Shown: positions 59,550 through 64,000 of the stretch, in pieces
Layout: the number at the start of each line of letters is the position of its first letter
How positions within the stretch are numbered: position 1 is the stretch's first letter
Assembly: GCA_903940225.1 (NCBI GenBank)
Contig: CAJAKC010000007.1
Span: 28,108-92,107 of the forward strand
From: an uncultured Microbacteriaceae bacterium
GTDB taxonomy: Bacteria > Actinomycetota > Actinomycetes > Actinomycetales > Microbacteriaceae
Length of the DNA: 64,000 nucleotides
Direction of reading: 5' to 3'
Translations under genes and position numbers: made by a program
Notes under the pieces: generated by a model
Told to the model about the DNA's origin: nothing
Databases searched by the model: none
What the model saw: only the letters and a program-made list of their open reading frames with translations

Positions 59550-60503
59550 CTATTGAACGCCCAGAATGTCAATGACGAAAATCATGGTTGAGCCGACGGG
59601 AATCGATGGCGGCGCTTGGCCGATCGGGTACCCCTGTGCCGGCGGGATAACGACAATCACGCGCGAGCCGACGGTTTGCCCAATCAGTGCCTGTGCGAAG
59701 CCGGGAACGACGCCGACACCGTTGTTTTTTGTGAAGTCCTGGGCAACCAGATTCGCGGGTTGGTCTTCTTCCCACGTGCTGTCAAAAACGCTCGCACCCC
59801 ACAAAACACCGGTGTAATGCGCGACGACGGTTTGCCCTTCCGAAACGACGGCACCGTCACCCTTGGTCAAGGTCGAGATTCGCAATTCAGCAGGAGCGGC
59901 GGAGTTGGGAACGGCAATTCCGGGCCGACCCGACGGGTCGGAGGTGACTGCGGGCATTCCGTCTTGTGCGAACTGCGGCAAACCGCTTGACCGACCGGGG
60001 TACACCGCGACGATATCGAAGACAACCGCGACCGTGTCCGTGGGAAGAAGATCGGCGCCGCTCACCGGGCCGAAGATGTCGCCAACGGTGCCGGTCAACG
60101 CAACGCGTGAACCCGCTCGCTGACACACGAGTGCGTCCGTCAACAGCCTGCCGTCGGACAAGACGTGCGCCCGCTCCGTTTCGCCCCGAGTGTAGGAGGT
60201 CGCCGTCAATTCGGTGAGGTCGTCACCGTGAACGACGACGGCGTCGAAGTCAACATAGTCACCCGTGGTGACACGAGAACCAGTCCCCTCGTGAATGACG
60301 GCTACTGCAGCACTGCGTGAGACGAGTGGCAGGGGAAAGTCAACGGTTGGTTTGGTCCCCAAGGCTCCGGGAGCGGTGACGAAAGCGGCGCTTCCTTCCG
60401 GAAAAGCCGAATCACACGACGACGACGTGGCACATCCGGCAAGGCCGACGGATACGACAACCGCGGTGGACACAACGGCGACGACTCGAGCTATGGATCG
60501 CAC
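59550..60503 (-). CDS. FKBP-type peptidyl-prolyl isomerase lipoprotein
   Basis: Lipobox GLAGC; FKBP motifs VVAHYTGVLWGASVFDSTW, GVVPGFAQALIGQTVGSRVIVVIPPAQGY. Confidence 0.88.
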   Translation of the reverse strand: MRSIARVVAVVSTAVVVSVGLAGCATSSSCDSAFPEGSAAFVTAPGALGTKPTVDFPLPLVSRSAAVAVIHEGTGSRVTTGDYVDFDAVVVHGDDLTELTATSYTRGETERAHVLSDGRLLTDALVCQRAGSRVALTGTVGDIFGPVSGADLLPTDTVAVVFDIVAVYPGRSSGLPQFAQDGMPAVTSDPSGRPGIAVPNSAAPAELRISTLTKGDGAVVSEGQTVVAHYTGVLWGASVFDSTWEEDQPANLVAQDFTKNNGVGVVPGFAQALIGQTVGSRVIVVIPPAQGYPIGQAPPSIPVGSTMIFVIDILGVQ

Positions 60504-60528
60504 GGAAACCTCTTTCGACGTCACAAGT

Positions 60529-61503
60529 CTATTCGTCGCCCGCGGCGGCGATGTCGCGATTCGACAGCGCTTCACGGGTCGCTTTGCGAAGTCGTTTGGC
60601 GGATGACTCCCGTTGCCCGATCGCTCCCGGTGTCCACGCCTCGATGTCCGCGTCCTCGAATTCCGGTTTGTTGCGACGGGTGCGCGGCGGGACGGTACCG
60701 TCGGTCAATCGACGAGCCGTGATGAGGAAGCCGGTGTGTGCGACCATGCGGTGATCGGGGCGAACGGCAAGTCCGTCGACGTGCCAACCGCGAACGAGCG
60801 TCTCGAATTGTTCGATGTTGGTGAAACCGGTGTGTTGGCGCAGCGCTTCTACCGTGCGCGACATTTGGGTGACGGTGGCAACGTAACTAACGACGACACC
60901 GCCGGCGACGAGGGCGTCAGCCACGACGTCGACGCACTCCCAGGGGGCCAACATGTCGAGTACGACACGGTCAACCTCCCCCGCGGCAAATGTTTTCGGC
61001 AATTCATCAACAAGGTCTCCGATGCGCAGAGCGTGCGTTGCAGGAGTCTCACCGAAGAAACTGGCGATGTTTGCTTGTGCAATCTCGGCAAACTCCGCGC
61101 GTCGTTCAAAGCTCGTGACGGAGCCGGACTCCCCCACAGCACGAAGTAGCGAGAGCGTGAGCGCGCCAGAACCGATGCCGGCCTCGACGACGACAGCGCC
61201 GGGGAAAATGTCGCCGAACGTGACGATCTGAGCGGCGTCTTTCGGATAGACGATGGCCGCGCCGCGCGGCATCGACATCGCAAAATCGTCGAGCAGTGGA
61301 CGAAACGCAAGATATTCAACGCCGTGTGAGTTGACCACGACTGACCCCTCGGGAACGTCGATGAGCGTTTCGTGCGGCAAAACCCCCTTGTGCGAGTGGC
61401 TTTCGCCACCGGGAGTGAGGGACACCGTGACGTGTCGACCCTTGTTGTCGGTCAATTGCACCCGGTCGCCCCACTGGAACGGTCCGCGATGGGTGCGCGT
61501 CAT
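60529..61503 (-). CDS. trmI: tRNA (adenine-N1)-methyltransferase (TrmI, m1A58)
   Basis: FPGAVVVEAGIGSGALTLSLLRAVG, VDRVVLDMLAPWE. Confidence 0.92.
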   Translation of the reverse strand: MTRTHRGPFQWGDRVQLTDNKGRHVTVSLTPGGESHSHKGVLPHETLIDVPEGSVVVNSHGVEYLAFRPLLDDFAMSMPRGAAIVYPKDAAQIVTFGDIFPGAVVVEAGIGSGALTLSLLRAVGESGSVTSFERRAEFAEIAQANIASFFGETPATHALRIGDLVDELPKTFAAGEVDRVVLDMLAPWECVDVVADALVAGGVVVSYVATVTQMSRTVEALRQHTGFTNIEQFETLVRGWHVDGLAVRPDHRMVAHTGFLITARRLTDGTVPPRTRRNKPEFEDADIEAWTPGAIGQRESSAKRLRKATREALSNRDIAAAGDE

Positions 61504-62156
61504 TGACGGGCCCCGAACACCTCGGCAATGTGCGAGGCGTCACGCCCGACGAGCGAGTGCCACAGGGTGTACTCGGGGCTCTCGGGCAACGCAATGTGCA
61601 GGGGAACAGCAATTGTTGCGCAACCGGCCGCAACGGCGGACTGTGCACCGGGACCAGAATCTTCCAGCGCAACACACTCGTGAGCGGAGGCACCGACCGC
61701 AGCAGCGCCCAGCTGGTAGGGCTCCGGGTGGGGTTTGGGGTGCGTCACGGCGTCGCCGGTGATGAGGTCTTCGAATACGCCCAGCACATCGGCGATGGCC
61801 AAAGCCGACGATCGGTACGACATCGTCACCATGACCTGCGGAATTCCCGCCTCGCGAATGCTCTCGATCAGCTCGCGGGCACCCGGTCGCCACGGAATCT
61901 CGCGGTCAACCATTTCGTTCACCTCGGCCACCATCTGGTCGACGATGTCATCGATGGGCATGTCCACCCCACGACGGTTGAGAAAAGCCGCGGCGTTCAG
62001 CAACCCACTCCCCACAAGCGAAAGCCCGTCCGCCTCGGACCACTCGCCACCGAACGATTCGACGAGCCGCCGCTCCGAGATGAGCCAATAGGGTTCCGAG
62101 TCGATAATCGTGCCATCAAGGTCCCACAACACGGCTTTTGGATAAACGACGGTCAC
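61500..62156 (-). CDS. HAD-superfamily hydrolase
   Basis: LWDLDGTIIDSEPYW, DAVTHPKPHPEPY, ALEDSGPG. Confidence 0.92.
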   Translation of the reverse strand: MTVVYPKAVLWDLDGTIIDSEPYWLISERRLVESFGGEWSEADGLSLVGSGLLNAAAFLNRRGVDMPIDDIVDQMVAEVNEMVDREIPWRPGARELIESIREAGIPQVMVTMSYRSSALAIADVLGVFEDLITGDAVTHPKPHPEPYQLGAAAVGASAHECVALEDSGPGAQSAVAAGCATIAVPLHIALPESPEYTLWHSLVGRDASHIAEVFGARQ

Positions 62157-62207
62157 GTGAGTGAGTCTACGGGCGGATATTGTGGGAATTGAACAGGAAG
62201 GGAGTCG

Positions 62208-63053
62208 ATGAACCCGTTCTCCAGCCGAACCGGCCGACCGTTACTCATTGCGTTTGAGGGATGGAACGACGCCGGTGACGCCGCAAGTGGAGTGGTCGAG
62301 GCCGTGATCGCGCAATTCGGGTTGGTTCCCGGCCCCACCGTCGATTCCGAGCAGTATTACGACTATCAGCTCAATCGCCCCTCGGTGGAAACAAACGCGG
62401 ACGGAACCCGTCGAATCAATTGGCCGACAACGACGATGTACATCCCCGGTGACGCCGATACGCGCATTCACGCGCTGCTGGGCACCGAACCGTCACGGGC
62501 GTGGCCCACGTTCGCCGCAAATTTTCTCGACGAGGCGCTCGCCGCCGACATCACGGGCATCATCGTGCTCGGCGCAATGCTCGCCGACGTTCCCCACACT
62601 CGACCGATCGAGGTGAGTCGCTCGAGCGAGAGCGCGACCGTTCGCGGTCTGCTCGGTTGCGAGCGCTCCCAGTACGAGGGGCCAGTCGGAATCCCCACGG
62701 TCTTTGCCGGATTCAGCGAACAGGTCGGAATCCCGTCCGTCTCGCTGTGGGCATCGGTCCCCCACTATGTGCACCACTCGCCCGTCCCCAAAGTCACTCT
62801 GGCACTTCTCGAAAGCGTCGTTGAAATCACCGAACTCGACTTCGACCTGACCGATTTGCGCAACGACGCGCGCGAATGGGAAGAAGGGGTCAACGAGATG
62901 GCCGAGAGCGACGAGGACATGTCCGAGTACATCCAGCGTCTCGAGGAAGAACGCGACATTACCGGCGACGCGGAAGAGGCCTCGGCGGATTCGATCGCCG
63001 AAGAGTTTGAGCGATTCCTGCGCTCAACCGATGACGGTAAAGCGAGTTCCTAA
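62208..63053 (+). CDS. PAC2 (proteasome assembly chaperone-like) family protein
   Basis: LLIAFEGWNDAGDAASGVVEAV, YYDYQLNRP, VSLWASVPHYVHHSPVPK. Confidence 0.9.
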   Translation: MNPFSSRTGRPLLIAFEGWNDAGDAASGVVEAVIAQFGLVPGPTVDSEQYYDYQLNRPSVETNADGTRRINWPTTTMYIPGDADTRIHALLGTEPSRAWPTFAANFLDEALAADITGIIVLGAMLADVPHTRPIEVSRSSESATVRGLLGCERSQYEGPVGIPTVFAGFSEQVGIPSVSLWASVPHYVHHSPVPKVTLALLESVVEITELDFDLTDLRNDAREWEEGVNEMAESDEDMSEYIQRLEEERDITGDAEEASADSIAEEFERFLRSTDDGKASS

Positions 63054-63961
63054 GCCTGGATAACACCCGCGCCGAGCAGCGCGAGCAGTGTGCCACCCAG
63101 AGCAATGCGATAGATGACGAACGGCAAGAACGAGCGCGTCTTCAGGTAGCGCATGAGGAATGCGATGACCGCAAGCCCCACGACAAAAGCGACCGTTGTG
63201 GCCGTGAGGGTTTCGAGCCAGGAGTAAGGGCGAACCACATACATTTCCGCACTGAGTGGCGTGTAGGCGTACCACCCGACAGCGGACGATTCCTTGATGG
63301 CGGTGTACAGCTCGTAAAAGCCACTAGCGAGGACGGCGGGGATGGCGAGGAGGAACGCGAAGCGGGCCGCTGCCTCGCGCTCATAACCGAGCGCCCGCGC
63401 CATCGAAATAGTCGCGCCCGAGCGGGAAACGCCGGGAATCAGCGCGAGAGTTTGGGCTAGTCCAATGGCGAGGCCGTGACCGGCACTCATCTCGCGCATC
63501 ACTCGCTTGCTGCGACCGAGTCGATCGGCCAGGTACAGCAGAACACCGAAAACGATGAGCGTCGCGGCAATGAGCCACAGCGACCGGAACGTTTCGCGGA
63601 TGGTGTCCTGCAACAGAATTCCAACTACACCGATGGGGATGGTTCCCGCGATTATGTACCACCCCAGTCGCGCCTCGGCGCGCTGCTCCGGTGTCAGCGT
63701 TCGACCGGAGGCCTTCCCTCGCGAAAACACGCTCAAAAACCAGGAACGGATGATGTTGCCGATGTCGCGCGCGAAGTACAGAATCACAGCCAACTCCGTG
63801 CCGATCTGGGTGATGGCGGTGAACGTTGCACCAGGGTCGGTTGCGCCGGGCAAAAACAAACCCGCGATACGCAAGTGTGCGCTCGACGAAATGGGCAGAA
63901 ACTCGGTCAAGCCCTGGATGAGCCCCAAAACCATTGCTTCAACGATGCGCGAATAGTCCAT
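63050..63961 (-). CDS. uppP: Undecaprenyl-diphosphatase (BacA/UppP)
   Basis: LGLIQGLTEFLPISSSAHL and IPGVSRSGATI. Confidence 0.95.
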   Translation of the reverse strand: MDYSRIVEAMVLGLIQGLTEFLPISSSAHLRIAGLFLPGATDPGATFTAITQIGTELAVILYFARDIGNIIRSWFLSVFSRGKASGRTLTPEQRAEARLGWYIIAGTIPIGVVGILLQDTIRETFRSLWLIAATLIVFGVLLYLADRLGRSKRVMREMSAGHGLAIGLAQTLALIPGVSRSGATISMARALGYEREAAARFAFLLAIPAVLASGFYELYTAIKESSAVGWYAYTPLSAEMYVVRPYSWLETLTATTVAFVVGLAVIAFLMRYLKTRSFLPFVIYRIALGGTLLALLGAGVIQA

Positions 63962-64000
63962 CCGATAATCCTCTAGTACGTGCGTAAGAAATCGGTCAGC

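Noticed and set aside
63980-64000. GTGCGTAAGAAATCGGTCAGC at the window end as the start of a next gene
   Set aside because: Only seven codons are visible; not supportable as a feature.
1-64000. CRISPR arrays, transposons, prophage, tRNA/rRNA genes
   Set aside because: No regularly spaced repeats beyond the short promoter repeats, no transposase or phage proteins, and intergenic gaps are too small; no RNA gene folding pattern recognised by eye.

Overview
This 64 kb window looks like chromosomal core DNA from a streamlined actinobacterium, probably Microbacteriaceae (inferred from gene content and order only). Coding density is very high. I saw no tRNA, rRNA, CRISPR array, IS element or prophage. 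Main blocks: (i) pgsA-like / FHA / MerR / MerR / two ParA-MinD ATPases / def; (ii) fadD15-like, plsC, class II aroG, lysE, PASTA kinase, LysM protein, polyprenyl synthase; (iii) a complete-looking dcw cluster (mraZ-rsmH-ftsL-ftsI-murE-murF'-mraY-murD-ftsW-murG-murC-ftsQ-ftsZ-yggS-sepF-yggT-divIVA), then rluD, dnaE, nrdR, pyrD; (iv) erpA and the aa3/bc1 respiratory genes (ctaC-ctaD-ctaF converging with ctaE-qcrCAB); (v) trpD, rbpA, ppm, lnt, helY, tatC, tatA, pafC, pafB, FKBP, trmI, HAD, PAC2, uppP. The strongest oddities are: a murF slot holding only a 141-aa C-terminal-domain-like ORF with no ATP-binding domains; loss of the Pup-proteasome block between trmI and pafBC; a likely pyruvate carboxylase 3' relic; a period-10 MraZ-box array and an mraW-type RNA hairpin; a TCAAGTAG motif shared by the merR2, ParA, pknL and ftsZ upstream regions; many leaderless-looking starts; and six convergent gene pairs sharing a CTAG/CTAA stop overlap. 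All functional calls come from reading motifs and synteny; no database search was run.
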